Positions 25,873 through 35,545 of a DNA stretch of 63,531 nucleotides are shown here, piece by piece; the stretch's first letter is position 1, and the number at the start of each line of letters is the position of its first letter. A program made the position numbers and the translations under genes. The notes below the pieces were generated by a model. The model did not search any database. It saw only the letters and a program-made list of their open reading frames with translations, and was not told the DNA's origin. This stretch comes from Actinomycetota bacterium. GTDB lineage: Bacteria > Actinomycetota > Acidimicrobiia > Acidimicrobiales > Ilumatobacteraceae. The stretch spans positions 1 to 63,531 of the forward strand of contig VGCD01000010.1 of the NCBI GenBank assembly GCA_016870215.1. Reading direction: 5' to 3'.

Positions 25873-26680
25873 GTCTAATAGCCTGCCTGATGTGGGGCGA
25901 AAGTGGCGATGTGTCGAGCAACGTGGGCTCAATTCGCTCAAAGCGTCGTGTGCCACCGCATTTGCTGTCGTTTTGTCACTCTCCGCAGTGGCCTCACCTG
26001 TGGTGGCCAGCGACGCAGTTTCTGCCGAAGTGCCCAAGGCCAAAGAACGTCCTCAGGGTCTCAAGCCTTCACCGCGCACATCTGACCCCATCGCTGCGCT
26101 GGCCGCTCGGGCTTTGACGCCACTCATGCGTACAGATGGCGAGACGTCAGTCGCGTACTCGGTGATGCGAACGATGGTTGCCGATGCAATCGAGAAGCGA
26201 ACCGGAGTGTCAGCTGTGAAGCTTGAAGGGGCGTGGTCGAAGACGACACGTCGTCATCAAGTGGCACTGATGACTGCCCTCACACAACTCGGCGTGAAAT
26301 ATCGACACGGTTCCGAAAGCCCTGGTAACGCAATCGACTGTTCTGGTTTGTTGTGGTACGCGTGGCGAGCAGCAGGCATCAAGATGCCGCGATACTCGAA
26401 ATCACAACTCGACAAACGCAATCAGATTGAGCAAGAAGAAGCAAAAGCTGGTGACATCGTGGGACGTCGGGTGCATGTTCGCATGTATCTCGGTACAGAT
26501 CTCCTCACGCTCGAAGCACCATACGGTGGCGAGAAGGTTCGATTACGTGTCATGGGGCTCAATTTGCTTCCGACCATGTTCTGGGCAGACCCCACGAAGC
26601 TTGAAGAGTGGCGTGTGTGGGACTGGGAAGCACTGGCCGAGCAGAAGGCGCGAGAGGAAGCTGCCGACTTCAGTGAATAG
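25871..26680 (+). CDS. Secreted NlpC/P60 family peptidoglycan hydrolase
   Basis: 269 residues from the ATG at 25871; the GTG at 25892 is an equally good start and would not clash with mocA. A signal peptide is visible (hydrophobic CATAFAVVLSLSAVASPVVA). The NlpC/P60 catalytic Cys157 is in AIDCSGLLWYAW and the histidine in RRVHVRMYLGTD. It would cleave the peptide stem of peptidoglycan outside the cell. The 3' end overlaps the convergent xdhC by 11 nt. Unrelated to the cox genes around it. Confidence 0.87.
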   Translation: MSNSLPDVGRKWRCVEQRGLNSLKASCATAFAVVLSLSAVASPVVASDAVSAEVPKAKERPQGLKPSPRTSDPIAALAARALTPLMRTDGETSVAYSVMRTMVADAIEKRTGVSAVKLEGAWSKTTRRHQVALMTALTQLGVKYRHGSESPGNAIDCSGLLWYAWRAAGIKMPRYSKSQLDKRNQIEQEEAKAGDIVGRRVHVRMYLGTDLLTLEAPYGGEKVRLRVMGLNLLPTMFWADPTKLEEWRVWDWEALAEQKAREEAADFSE

Positions 26681-27488
26681 GGCCGCTTGTTGCGCGAAGA
26701 CTTTGTGCGACTCGCCCCGTGCGTCGAGCAATGATCTCGGCACAAATACTGATGGCGGTTTCCTCGGGAGTGCGCGAACCAAGATCGAGGCCAATTGGTG
26801 ACATCAAACGCTCAAGATCAGCAGCGTCGGTGACCCCGGCTTCTGCGAGGCGCTCAAGGCGTTTTGCGTGCGTCTTGCGACTTCCCATGACACCGATATA
26901 GCCAACTGGTGTATTCAGTGCACCGATGATTGCTGGCACATCGAACTTCGGATCATGGGTGAGGATGCACACCGCATCGCGTGGTCCGAGTTGAGCACCG
27001 TGTTCGGTGAACATCGGTGTTGGCCAAGTGACAATGACGTCGTCAGCCATGGGGAAGCGACGTCGTGTCGCAAATATCTCACGTGCATCGCACACCGTGA
27101 CGTGGTAGCCGAGCACCTTTGCCACTCGCGCGAGAGCCGCGGTGAAGTCCACAGCGCCAAAGATCCACATACGCGGTGGTGGCGAAAAACTCTCGATGAA
27201 CACTTTCACCGTTGCGGTGTCGACGAGGTCTTCAGGAGTCGATTGTCCTTCGGGGCCGTAATGACGAACTCCGTTGCGACCCGCCTCTAGTTCCCCGCCA
27301 GCGTCGCGCGCAACAACGCGGTCAAGCTCTGAGTGACCGAGTGTTCCTTCAATGATGAAGGGGTTGGTCGCATCGGTAGTGGGGCGGACAATCATGTTTG
27401 CTCCGCAGTGCGGGCCTTCGATGACCGTTGCCAATGCCACTGGAACATTGCGACGAATGTTCGTGGCAAGACTTGAGAACACGCTCAT
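26670..27488 (-). CDS. XdhC/CoxF-like protein, mainly the Rossmann domain
   Basis: 272 residues from the ATG at 27486-27488. An N-terminal part with a weak XdhC-like strand pattern is followed by the XdhC Rossmann domain (MWIFGAVDFTAALARVAKVLGYHVTVCDAR), then PAIIGALNTPVGYIGVMGSR and GLDLGSRTPEETAISICAEI. XdhC proteins bind Moco, promote sulfuration and hand it to xanthine-oxidase-family apoenzymes. Together with the small upstream gene it makes a split XdhC. Confidence 0.88.
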   Translation of the reverse strand: MSVFSSLATNIRRNVPVALATVIEGPHCGANMIVRPTTDATNPFIIEGTLGHSELDRVVARDAGGELEAGRNGVRHYGPEGQSTPEDLVDTATVKVFIESFSPPPRMWIFGAVDFTAALARVAKVLGYHVTVCDAREIFATRRRFPMADDVIVTWPTPMFTEHGAQLGPRDAVCILTHDPKFDVPAIIGALNTPVGYIGVMGSRKTHAKRLERLAEAGVTDAADLERLMSPIGLDLGSRTPEETAISICAEIIARRTGRVAQSLRATSGPIH

Positions 27489-27495
27489 GGTGTGG

Positions 27496-27813
27496 TCACC
27501 ACTCGAGGGGCTGGATGAAAAGATGGATGATGCCCCCGCAGGTGAGACCCACAGCAAATGCCTCGTCATCGGAATAACCAAAGGTGACGACTCGAGACTC
27601 GGTATCGCCGTTCAAGATGGCTAGTGCTTCCGAAACAACCGCACCCTCGACGCAACCACCTGAAACAGACCCGACGACTTCACCGTCTTCGTTCACAGCC
27701 ATGGCCGCACCAGCCTCGCGCGGGCCCGAACCTTCGATGTCGACGACGCGAGCAAGAGCGACACGCTTGCCGGCATCGCGCCAGCGGTCAAGTTCGTTGA
27801 GGATGTCACGCAT
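27496..27813 (-). CDS. XdhC/CoxI family protein, N-terminal domain only
   Basis: 105 residues from the ATG at 27811-27813. The XdhC/CoxI domain motif GSGPREAGAAMAVNEDGEVV, then GSVSGGCVEGAVV and LTCGGIIHLFIQP, is complete. The Rossmann domain is in the next gene, 7 nt away. The conserved Cys of GGCVEG and GLTCGG are candidate Moco-sulfur ligands. Split xdhC genes are common in actinobacterial cox clusters. It overlaps the upstream coxE by 8 nt. Confidence 0.88.
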   Translation of the reverse strand: MRDILNELDRWRDAGKRVALARVVDIEGSGPREAGAAMAVNEDGEVVGSVSGGCVEGAVVSEALAILNGDTESRVVTFGYSDDEAFAVGLTCGGIIHLFIQPLEW

Positions 27814-28954
27814 TACTGATGACTTTCGTGAGGTGTTGAAGCGCATCGAGTGAATGTCCCTCGATGAAATCTTCAACATAGGGCAGAGCAGCAGCCATTC
27901 CACGTGCGAGTGGCGCATAACCAGGTGTCACCTTTAGTGGGTTCACCCACACGATGCGATGGGCAACACGACCAAGACGTTGCATTTGCTCTGCCAACAC
28001 GTCGGGGCTGCCACGGTCCCAACCATCAGAAAGCACCACAACCACGGCCCCGCGTGCCATTCCACGGGTTCCCCAACGGTCGTTGAAATGCCGCAAGGTC
28101 TCGCCGAGCCGGGTGCCACCGCTCCAGTCTGCAACGGAGTCCGAAGCTCTGCGAAGTGCAATGTCGGGGTCACGCGAGTTCAACTCTCGTGTGATTCGTG
28201 TCAATCGAGTGCCGAGTGTGAAAGCTTCCACCCGTTGACGGCCCACCACAGCTGCGTGCACGAAACGAACCAGCGCTCGTGCATATGGTTCCATCGACCC
28301 GCTCACGTCGAGCAGCAGCACGATGCGTCGAGGGCGTTCGTCGGGTGCGGTGAAGCGACGTCTGATGAGCTCGCCGTCTGATGCAAATGACGCTCGCAGA
28401 GTGCGTCGAACATCGGTGCTCTGTGCGCGACGCCGAGTTGGTGCGCGGCGAAGCGAACGTCGGTACGGACCAATCAGCTTCAGACGTCCCATGAGTTGCC
28501 GCGCGATGTCGAGCTCATCGTCGGAATACGACGCAAAGTCTTTGTGCTGCAGTGTCTCGACACGAGAAAATCGCACTGTGATGGTGGGATCATCTGACGG
28601 ATTGGCGACACCTTCACTTGCTGCATCTTCATCATCAAGGACAATGCTCACCTTCAGTTGTTCGTCATCGTCAAAGTATTCGGGTGTCTCGCGATGTTCC
28701 CAGAACACAGCAAAGGCGCGGTCGTAGAGAGAGATGTCTTCAGGTCGACCTATAAGTGATGCGCGACCAGCCCAATACACGTTGTCGCGACTATCGATGC
28801 CGAGTTGTTCGAGAGCAGCGATGAACGTGAGCACCGAGTCGAGCGGTGCAGTGAGACCGGCCTGACGAAGGACGCGGGCGAAGACGACGGCGATTCGTTC
28901 GGGCCCCGAACGCAACTCGAAGAAGGAAGTGCTTCCGGTCGTTGTTGTCGACAT
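27806..28954 (-). CDS. coxE: CoxE-like VWA-domain protein
   Basis: 382 residues. The C-terminal von Willebrand A domain carries the metal-ion site RIVLLLDVSGSMEPYAR, SDSVADWSGGTRLGETL and VVVLSDGWDRGSP. The N-terminal half is helical, as in CoxE (PF05762). CoxE partners the MoxR-type ATPase CoxD to mature the hydroxylase active site. coxD lies 5 nt upstream, xdhC downstream. Confidence 0.92.
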   Translation of the reverse strand: MSTTTTGSTSFFELRSGPERIAVVFARVLRQAGLTAPLDSVLTFIAALEQLGIDSRDNVYWAGRASLIGRPEDISLYDRAFAVFWEHRETPEYFDDDEQLKVSIVLDDEDAASEGVANPSDDPTITVRFSRVETLQHKDFASYSDDELDIARQLMGRLKLIGPYRRSLRRAPTRRRAQSTDVRRTLRASFASDGELIRRRFTAPDERPRRIVLLLDVSGSMEPYARALVRFVHAAVVGRQRVEAFTLGTRLTRITRELNSRDPDIALRRASDSVADWSGGTRLGETLRHFNDRWGTRGMARGAVVVVLSDGWDRGSPDVLAEQMQRLGRVAHRIVWVNPLKVTPGYAPLARGMAAALPYVEDFIEGHSLDALQHLTKVISNA

Positions 28955-28959
28955 GGTTG

Positions 28960-29877
28960 TCAGCCGTGGAGTAGTCCGCGGTCGAGCGCCTGCTTCACCA
29001 TCGCAGCTATTCCGAGTTCACGTACGCGATCGTGATCTTCTTTGTACTTGAGCACCGTTCCAAGGGTTGCTTCGACGACTGACTCATCGAGCACTGATGT
29101 GCCGAGTCGACCGAGCGCAGTGGCCCAGTCAATCGTTTCTGCGATTCCTGGTGGTTTGTACAAGTTCATCGCGCGCAACGATCCAACGGCTGCTGCCACT
29201 TGTGCTGCGAGAGAAACGTCGACAGACGGAACTTTGGCTCGGACGATACTGACTTCACGTTCGAAGTCAGGGTGTTCGACCCAGTGGTACAGGCAACGAC
29301 GCTTCAGTGCGTCGTGGACGTCGCGAGTGCGGTTCGATGTCAGCACAACCACCGGTGGCTGCTTGGCAACGTATGTTCCGATCTCCGGAATTGTGACTTG
29401 GAAATCTGACAGCACTTCGAGCAAGTACGCCTCGAATTCGTCGTCGGCACGGTCGATCTCGTCGATGAGCAACACCGGCGGTGTGTTCGATTCATCGGTG
29501 ATGGCGCGCAAGATGGCACGCTTCACGAGAAACCGTTCGCTGTACAGCTGGTTCTCGAGCGCGGTGGTTCCGGCCTCCTTGGCCTCGCCACTTGCTTCTG
29601 CAGCTCGCAGATGAAGCAGTTGTCGCGAGTAGTCCCAGTCGTACACCGCCTGTGAGATGTCAATGCCTTCATAACACTGCAGTCGGATGAGTGGTGCACC
29701 GCGCCAGCGGGCGATGGTCTTGGCGAGTTCGGTCTTTCCGACGCCTGCTTCACCTTCCAAAAACAGTGGTCGCCCAAGCGAGAGTGACAGATACACCGCT
29801 GTGGTGACGCCGTCATCTGGCAGATATCCGTTGGCCTGAAGACCAGCGCGCACGTCGGTCACTGATGACACCGTCAC
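28960..29877 (-). CDS. coxD: CoxD-like MoxR-family AAA+ ATPase
   Basis: 305 residues from the GTG at 29875-29877 (another GTG at 29871); the frame is open much further upstream but is antisense to the SDR gene there. Walker A FLEGEAGVGKTELAKTIA, Walker B PVLLIDEIDRADDEFE, sensor-1 VVLTSNRTRDVHDALKRRC. In Oligotropha, CoxD is a chaperone-like ATPase needed to assemble the Cu-S-Mo site. Here the client is a form II enzyme, so the exact role is open. Confidence 0.92.
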   Translation of the reverse strand: MTVSSVTDVRAGLQANGYLPDDGVTTAVYLSLSLGRPLFLEGEAGVGKTELAKTIARWRGAPLIRLQCYEGIDISQAVYDWDYSRQLLHLRAAEASGEAKEAGTTALENQLYSERFLVKRAILRAITDESNTPPVLLIDEIDRADDEFEAYLLEVLSDFQVTIPEIGTYVAKQPPVVVLTSNRTRDVHDALKRRCLYHWVEHPDFEREVSIVRAKVPSVDVSLAAQVAAAVGSLRAMNLYKPPGIAETIDWATALGRLGTSVLDESVVEATLGTVLKYKEDHDRVRELGIAAMVKQALDRGLLHG

Positions 29878-29920
29878 GCCCCACAGCGTAGGGGTGCGAC
29901 GCGATGGATACATTTGCGGA

Positions 29921-30667
29921 GTGGACCTTGGTATTCGTGGACGAACTGCCGCGGTAGCCGCCGCCTCCGCAGGCTTGGGACTGGCTTCAGCACGAGCATT
30001 GGTCGAAGCAGGGGTCACCGTGGCCATATGTGGACGTGATGAGGGTCGCATCACTGCGGCAGCGCGACAACTTGGTGATTCTGCTGTCGCCCTTGTTTGT
30101 GATGTTGACACCGAATCTGGCGGTCGAATGTTCGTAGAGCAGGCCATCGACAAGCTTGGTCGTCTCGACATCTTGGTCACAAACGGTGGCGGACCACCTG
30201 CTGGCACGTTTGGAACCACCCCGCAAGCCGAATATGCCAAGGCGCTTGAGAAGAGCTTGTTATCGGTGGTTGGCATGTGCAGCGCGGCTATTCCTGGCAT
30301 GCAGGAACGAGGGTGGGGTCGAGTAGTGGCAATCACATCGAGTGCAGTGCGTCAGCCGATACCGAATCTCATCTTGTCGAATACTGCACGAGCCGGAGTC
30401 ACTGGTTTTTTGAAGACTGTCGCCCGTGAAACTGCAGGCGAGGGTGTCACCGTCAACACGGTTCAGCCCGGAATACATGCAACCGATCGCATCTTGCAGC
30501 TGTACGGAGCAAACGCAGACCCAGTGACACTCGGTATTCCGACAGGAAGACTGGGTGACCCAACGGACTTCGGTCAGGTGGTCGCCTTCTTGTGCAGCGA
30601 ACAAGCCAAGTTCATCACCGGTGCCAACGTGCAAGTTGATGGCGGCGCATACGCAGGTCTGATCTGA
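29921..30667 (+). CDS. Atypical short-chain dehydrogenase/reductase lacking the Tyr-Lys pair
   Basis: 248 residues from the GTG at 29921. Rossmann N-terminus with AAASAGLGLASARAL in place of TGxxxGxG; LVTNGGGPP and VAITSSAVRQP follow. Where YxxxK should be, the sequence reads SNTAR (in LILSNTARAG), so both catalytic Tyr and Lys are replaced. The C-terminal VQVDGGAYAGLI is normal. Such SDR-like proteins occur as a subfamily in many bacteria; activity is uncertain. Confidence 0.85.
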   Translation: MDLGIRGRTAAVAAASAGLGLASARALVEAGVTVAICGRDEGRITAAARQLGDSAVALVCDVDTESGGRMFVEQAIDKLGRLDILVTNGGGPPAGTFGTTPQAEYAKALEKSLLSVVGMCSAAIPGMQERGWGRVVAITSSAVRQPIPNLILSNTARAGVTGFLKTVARETAGEGVTVNTVQPGIHATDRILQLYGANADPVTLGIPTGRLGDPTDFGQVVAFLCSEQAKFITGANVQVDGGAYAGLI

Positions 30668-30731
30668 CATAGACCCGTCGGGACAACAGTGCTCTGTCGT
30701 TCTCACACCACGTGTCACCTAGTGTGGCGTC

Positions 30732-31028
30732 ATGATTCATCACGTGGTCTTATTTTCCTGGAAGTCACCTATGTCGGCAGAAGATGTGGCGGCAGTCGGT
30801 CGCGCACTTGATGGCATGGTTGCAGGAATGCCGTATGTGCGCTCTTATCACCACGGAATCGACGCAGGGTTGAAGGAAAGCGGCAATGCTGACTACGGCA
30901 TTGTCGCGACATTTGACAATGCTGACGATTGGCGCAAATACGACACGGACGAGGTACACAACAAGGTGCGCGCCGAGGTAATTGCACCAATTGTCGGTGC
31001 GCGCACCGTCATTCAGTTCAGCTCGTAA
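30732..31028 (+). CDS. Dabb (stress-responsive alpha/beta barrel) domain protein
   Basis: 98 residues, ATG start. The whole protein is one ferredoxin-like Dabb domain: IHHVVLFSWKSP, YGIVATFDNADDWRKYDTD, and the final AEVIAPIVGARTVIQF. Members are usually dimers; some act as small cyclases or detoxification proteins, many are unknown. It follows the SDR gene by 64 nt. Its last 11 nt overlap the convergent PAP2 gene. Confidence 0.85.
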   Translation: MIHHVVLFSWKSPMSAEDVAAVGRALDGMVAGMPYVRSYHHGIDAGLKESGNADYGIVATFDNADDWRKYDTDEVHNKVRAEVIAPIVGARTVIQFSS

Positions 31029-31926
31029 CGAGCGAGCGTCGCTCCCACCAGTCAGCGCCACGCCACGCCGCGAACACGAGCACAAATCCGGCAAGAGCAT
31101 CGACCACGTAGTGCTCGCCGAAATACACGAGGGTGACTGTCATGCCGATTGGATGCAACAGCAGTGCAGATCTTGTCCACCATGAACGGTTGGGAAAGAA
31201 CCACAGCACGACGAGTAGTGCCGTGGCTGCGTGAAGAGACGGCATTGCGGCCACCGGGTTGAGAACAGCTACTCCACGATCAAAGGTTTTTGAGACCGTG
31301 TCGAGATTCAACTCTGACCATCCACGACCCGTGATGCGGTCAATCTTTTCGATGTAGCCATTCTTTGCCGCCATCCAAGGTGGCGCGGCGGGATAGGCGA
31401 TGTAGCCAACCACTCCGCCCACAAGCATGAGACCAAGTCGACGCACGTACAACACCCAGCGCTCACGCCCTCGCCAGTGAAGAAACACTGCGAGCGCTAC
31501 GGGGAATACAAAGTGGGTCATGTAAATGATTGATCCGAGCACGTCGTACCACTTGATGTCGCCACGCAAGTAGAAGCGCTCTTGCATCCACACGTTCGGG
31601 TCGACACCGAAGAACAGAAAACGATCAACATTTCGTGGACCGGAAAAGTTCACCGGAATGCCCAGTTGATCGGCAATTCCTCTGCTGTAGTCATAGAACA
31701 TGTAGATGCCGAACACAATTGCCCAGTCGCGAAATGACTGTTTGACTTCGTCACGCGGACGACCAACGGCCCCGCACATGAATGCTGCAAAGATCCATGC
31801 CAAAACGGCAAGTCGATCAATGGGTATACCGAACTGTTTGGCACTCCCGACAAAGACCAAGCAATAGGCGACAAGCACCGCTCTTCGATGGCGAATCCAG
31901 CGGTCGCCGCTCGTCGCCATCGTCAC
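31018..31926 (-). CDS. PAP2-superfamily membrane protein (second copy)
   Basis: 302 residues; ATG at 31924-31926 or the Met 2 codons later. Multiple hydrophobic helices. The PAP2 core is AAMPSLHAATALL and FGEHYVVDALAGF, the same layout as the protein at 2.4-3.3 kb, with which it shares the AUR1-like arrangement of N-terminal helices before the catalytic histidines. It lies 14 nt downstream of coxM but is not a known cox-cluster component. Substrate unknown. Confidence 0.78.
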   Translation of the reverse strand: MTMATSGDRWIRHRRAVLVAYCLVFVGSAKQFGIPIDRLAVLAWIFAAFMCGAVGRPRDEVKQSFRDWAIVFGIYMFYDYSRGIADQLGIPVNFSGPRNVDRFLFFGVDPNVWMQERFYLRGDIKWYDVLGSIIYMTHFVFPVALAVFLHWRGRERWVLYVRRLGLMLVGGVVGYIAYPAAPPWMAAKNGYIEKIDRITGRGWSELNLDTVSKTFDRGVAVLNPVAAMPSLHAATALLVVLWFFPNRSWWTRSALLLHPIGMTVTLVYFGEHYVVDALAGFVLVFAAWRGADWWERRSLVTS

Positions 31927-31940
31927 GGCGTCAGGTGGCG

Positions 31941-32765
31941 TCAGCAGGAGGATTGTTCGAGTGCGCGCCGCACCAACACTGACGCCAAATGACGTCGGTA
32001 ATCAGCAGACGCATTCATGTCGTCTTGTGGCTCCGCCTCGTTCGATGCGAGGCGTGCGGCATCTTCCACTGAAGAGCCTTGCGAAATTGCATTGTTCACC
32101 GAAGTCGCAAGAACGGGAGTTGATCCCATGTTCACCAGTGCCACGCCGGCATTGGAGCCTTTGCGCCACGCAGCAACACCAACGATGGCCCAATCTTGGG
32201 CGCGTCGGTTGAACTTCTGAAAGGACCATCCGGCACCGTCCATCTTTGGCACGCGAACTTCAGTAAGCATCTCGTCAGCTGCGAGAGCCGACTCGAGAAA
32301 ACCTTTGTAAAAGTCGGTCGCAGCAATCTCTCTGGTGCCGTTTGGACCCTGGGCAACATACGTCGCACCAAGCGCGAGTGTGGTGGCAGGCAGGTCTGAT
32401 GCGGGGTCAGCGTGAGCGATTGACCCGCCGAGCGTTCCGCGGTGGCGCACTTGCGGGTCACCGACGTGGCTCGCAGCGTGTGACAACAACGGCACGTGCT
32501 GCTGCAACAACGAAGAATGCTCAAGCTCGGTGTGTCGAGTGAGTGCGCCGATGGCGATGTGGTCACCCGCATCGCGAATGTACGACAGGTCGTTCACGCG
32601 GGCGATGTCGACCAACACAGCTGGCTGTGCAAGACGCAACTTCATCAGCGGAAGAAGCGAGTGACCGCCAGCAAGAAACTTAGCGTCATCTCCATATTGG
32701 CTGACGATTGAAATCGCCTCAGCAGCAGAGCCGGCACGTTTGTAATCGAATGGTGCAGGAATCAT
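31941..32765 (-). CDS. coxM: FAD-binding medium subunit of a Mo-hydroxylase (CoxM-like)
   Basis: 274 residues from the ATG at 32763-32765. FAD motifs FLAGGHSLLPLMKLRLAQP (AGGHS) and HRGTLGGSIAHADPASDLP (TIGG-type) are intact, followed by the CO-dehydrogenase flavoprotein C-terminal domain. It takes electrons from the 2Fe-2S subunit. Gene order along transcription is L, S, M, with gaps of 7 and 10 nt. Closest to CoxM of form II clusters. Confidence 0.94.
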   Translation of the reverse strand: MIPAPFDYKRAGSAAEAISIVSQYGDDAKFLAGGHSLLPLMKLRLAQPAVLVDIARVNDLSYIRDAGDHIAIGALTRHTELEHSSLLQQHVPLLSHAASHVGDPQVRHRGTLGGSIAHADPASDLPATTLALGATYVAQGPNGTREIAATDFYKGFLESALAADEMLTEVRVPKMDGAGWSFQKFNRRAQDWAIVGVAAWRKGSNAGVALVNMGSTPVLATSVNNAISQGSSVEDAARLASNEAEPQDDMNASADYRRHLASVLVRRALEQSSC

Positions 32766-32775
32766 GATTGACCCT

Positions 32776-33231
32776 TCAGCTCTTGGCCGCGGCGAGCACG
32801 GACTTGACGATGTTGTGGTAGCCGGTGCAACGACAGAGGTTGCCTTCGAGGCCGATACGCACGTCTTCTTCGGTGGGGGACGGGTTTTCCTTGAGCAGGC
32901 CAATCGCCGCCATCACCATGCCTGGTGTGCAGTATCCACACTGCAGGCCGTGGTTTTCCATGAATGCCTTCTGCATCGGGTGCATTTCATCACCCTTTGC
33001 AAGACCTTCAATAGTGAGAACCTCACAACCGTCGGCTTGCACCGCGAGCATCGTGCAACTCTTCACCGATTCGCCGTTCATGTGCACGGTGCATGCACCA
33101 CAGCTTGAGGTGTCACAGCCGATGTTTGTGCCAGTGAGACCGAGGTGTTCTCGGATGTACTGAACCAGCAGTGTGCGTGGCTCGACGTCACCGTCACGGC
33201 TCACGCCGTTCACTTTGATGGAGAGTTTCAT
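32776..33231 (-). CDS. coxS: 2Fe-2S small subunit of a Mo-hydroxylase (CoxS-like)
   Basis: 151 residues from the ATG at 33229-33231. The plant-ferredoxin-type cluster is bound by C39, C44, C47 and C59, and the second by C98, C101, C133 and C135 (CGYC and CRC motifs). Both clusters are complete. It carries electrons from the molybdenum centre of CoxL to FAD in CoxM. It lies 7 nt from coxL and 10 nt from coxM. Confidence 0.96.
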   Translation of the reverse strand: MKLSIKVNGVSRDGDVEPRTLLVQYIREHLGLTGTNIGCDTSSCGACTVHMNGESVKSCTMLAVQADGCEVLTIEGLAKGDEMHPMQKAFMENHGLQCGYCTPGMVMAAIGLLKENPSPTEEDVRIGLEGNLCRCTGYHNIVKSVLAAAKS

Positions 33232-33238
33232 GGTCTTC

Positions 33239-35545
33239 TCACTTCCTTCCGTGCAGTGCTTCCCACACACGCATGGGCGTGCACGGCATGTCGATGTGTC
33301 GAACTCCGAGATGGGAGAGCGCGTCAATCACCGCTGATTGAACGGCCGGGGTGGATCCGATGGTTCCGGATTCACCAATGCCCTTCACTCCGAGTGGGTT
33401 GACGAATGTCGGTGTTTCCATGTGCACGACTTGGATGTCAGGCATTTCGGCCGCCGAGATGAATGCATAGTCTGCAAGATTCGACGTGACGGGGTTTCCG
33501 TCAGCGTCGTAACGCACTTCTTCGAGCAACGCTTGGGCAGCACCTTGAGCCACGCCACCGTGAATCTGGCCGTCGAGCAACAGGGGGTTCAACACCTTGC
33601 CTGCGTCGTCGCAAGCGATTTGCTTGATCAATGACACTTTGCCGGTCTCGGTGTCGACTTCGACGACCGACACGTGCGCACCGAACGGGAATGTCGCGCT
33701 TGCAACGCTGTGCATTTCCTCGTGTTTCAAGCCACCGTCTGCCTTGGCTGCAACTGCAAGCTCGGCCCAAGTCTTTGCAACTGCCGGTGTACCTGCCACG
33801 TGGAAAGCCCCGCGATCGCGGTCGAGCACGATGTCTTCCTCGTTTGCTTCGAGCAATCGGGCAGCGATTGCTTTTGCTTTGTCGACCACTTGACCAGCGA
33901 CCTTGAACACTGCCACGCCGCCTTGCTGCAGCGAACGGGAACCCATGGTTCCGCCACCAGATGGCACGAGGTCAGTGTCGCCCCACACTAGTTCGACATT
34001 TTCCATGGGGATGCCGGTCTGTTCGCTGGTGAGCATTGACCAAGCGGTCGCATGACCCTGTCCGTGTGGCGACGTTCCGGTGTAGACAATCGCGCGACCA
34101 TCATCGGTGATTTCGATCTTTGCGGTTTCGCCCATGGGCGGCACGCCACCGGTGATTTCGACATACACCGACACGCCAATTCCGAGTTGCTTGACGTCAC
34201 CTGAAGAACGGCGACGAGCTTGCTCAGCGCGAAGTTCTTCGTAGTTCGCGGCATTCAGTGCCTTGTCAAGGGCCACTTCATAGTCACCGACGTCGTAGGT
34301 CTGGCCAATAACCGTTGTGTGTGGTTCATCGAACTTCGGGATGAGGTTCTTGCGACGAACTTCAGCAGCGTCCATGCCAATTTCAGCTGCGAAGAGATCC
34401 ATTGCCCGTTCAATTGCCGCTGTCGCTTCCGGGCGACCTGCTCCGCGATAAGCAACCACGGGTGTGGTGTTCGTGATCACTGATGTCGTACGACATTCGA
34501 TCTTTGGAATTGCATACACACCCGACGACATCGGGCGAGTCATGAACGGCGCGAGAATCGCGCCCATATCAAACCATGCCCCGCAGTCCTGCAGGACGTG
34601 CATTTGGTACGCAGTCACGTGACCATCACGCGTTCCACCGATAGTGAGGTACTGCACCTGTGCACGACCATGTCCGAGCGCCATCATCGACTCACTGCGT
34701 GTCTCGCGCCAACGCAATGGCATGCCGACTTCTTTCGAGAGGCGACCAAGAAGTTGCTCTTCGGGATACGAACCAATCTTCGCACCGAATCCGCCACCAA
34801 CATCAGGAGTGATCACACGAACTTGCGATGCGTCAAGTCCGTTTGCAGCGGCAATCGAATCGCGCGCACCTTGTGCGTGCTGGGTGGACAGCCACTGGTA
34901 CAGACGACCATCAACCCAGGCAACTGCCGCACCGCGAACTTCGAGCGGGCACGGTGCAACACGTTGGTTGAGAACACGTTGCTTCACGACGACCTCGCAG
35001 CCTTCGAAGAACGCATCGCCGGTGTTGTCGGGCATGCCGAGAGCAGTGGTGTCGAACACTGCGTTGCTACCGCAGGACTCGTAGATGTGGGTCGAGCTGG
35101 TGAGTGCCTGCTCGAGATCGGTGAGCGCCTCGAGAATGTCGTAGTCGACAATCACCATCTCGGCAGCGTCCTCGCCTTGTTCACGTGTCTCGCTGATGAT
35201 GGCGACAATGGGTTCACCGACGTAGCGCACTTTGTCCATAGCAAGCGCCGATCGTGCAACCATCGGGTTGAATGTCGCTGGTTGCGGGGTCAGTCCGAGG
35301 TTTGCGCCTGTGAACACTGCAACGATTCCGGGCATGGAAGCCGCATCGCTGGTGTCGATTGAGAGGATCTTTCCGTGGGCGACAGTGCTGCGTGCGTAGG
35401 TCACATGTAATGCACCAGTGAGCAATGATTCATCGAGGAGGTCATCGACGTATTTGCCTCCGACAGTGAGAAACTTCGGGTCTTCTTTACGAAGAACCCG
35501 GTTTCCAAGAATGCTTCCACCCACGAGGACCTCCGATCGAGACAC
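33239..35545 (-). CDS. coxL: Xanthine-oxidase-family Mo-binding subunit, form II CoxL-like
   Basis: 768 residues, GTG start. The N-terminal a/b hammerhead and two Mo-binding domains are present. The active-site loop reads AYRGAGR (residues 365-371). That is the form II signature; bona fide CO dehydrogenase (form I) has AYxCSFR. The Cys that carries the Cu-S-Mo bridge is therefore absent. [12 protein letters not shown] and the late [10 protein letters not shown] (with the catalytic Glu) are intact. CO oxidation should not be assumed; an organic hydroxylase is likelier. Confidence 0.94.
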   Translation of the reverse strand: MSRSEVLVGGSILGNRVLRKEDPKFLTVGGKYVDDLLDESLLTGALHVTYARSTVAHGKILSIDTSDAASMPGIVAVFTGANLGLTPQPATFNPMVARSALAMDKVRYVGEPIVAIISETREQGEDAAEMVIVDYDILEALTDLEQALTSSTHIYESCGSNAVFDTTALGMPDNTGDAFFEGCEVVVKQRVLNQRVAPCPLEVRGAAVAWVDGRLYQWLSTQHAQGARDSIAAANGLDASQVRVITPDVGGGFGAKIGSYPEEQLLGRLSKEVGMPLRWRETRSESMMALGHGRAQVQYLTIGGTRDGHVTAYQMHVLQDCGAWFDMGAILAPFMTRPMSSGVYAIPKIECRTTSVITNTTPVVAYRGAGRPEATAAIERAMDLFAAEIGMDAAEVRRKNLIPKFDEPHTTVIGQTYDVGDYEVALDKALNAANYEELRAEQARRRSSGDVKQLGIGVSVYVEITGGVPPMGETAKIEITDDGRAIVYTGTSPHGQGHATAWSMLTSEQTGIPMENVELVWGDTDLVPSGGGTMGSRSLQQGGVAVFKVAGQVVDKAKAIAARLLEANEEDIVLDRDRGAFHVAGTPAVAKTWAELAVAAKADGGLKHEEMHSVASATFPFGAHVSVVEVDTETGKVSLIKQIACDDAGKVLNPLLLDGQIHGGVAQGAAQALLEEVRYDADGNPVTSNLADYAFISAAEMPDIQVVHMETPTFVNPLGVKGIGESGTIGSTPAVQSAVIDALSHLGVRHIDMPCTPMRVWEALHGRK

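Noticed and set aside
34598-35362. A 254-codon open frame on the plus strand
   Set aside because: It lies entirely antisense to coxL, whose motifs are intact; composition is that of a shadow frame.
33239-35545. Calling the enzyme a bona fide aerobic CO dehydrogenase
   Set aside because: The active-site loop is AYRGAGR (form II), not AYxCSFR; the Cu-bridging Cys is missing.
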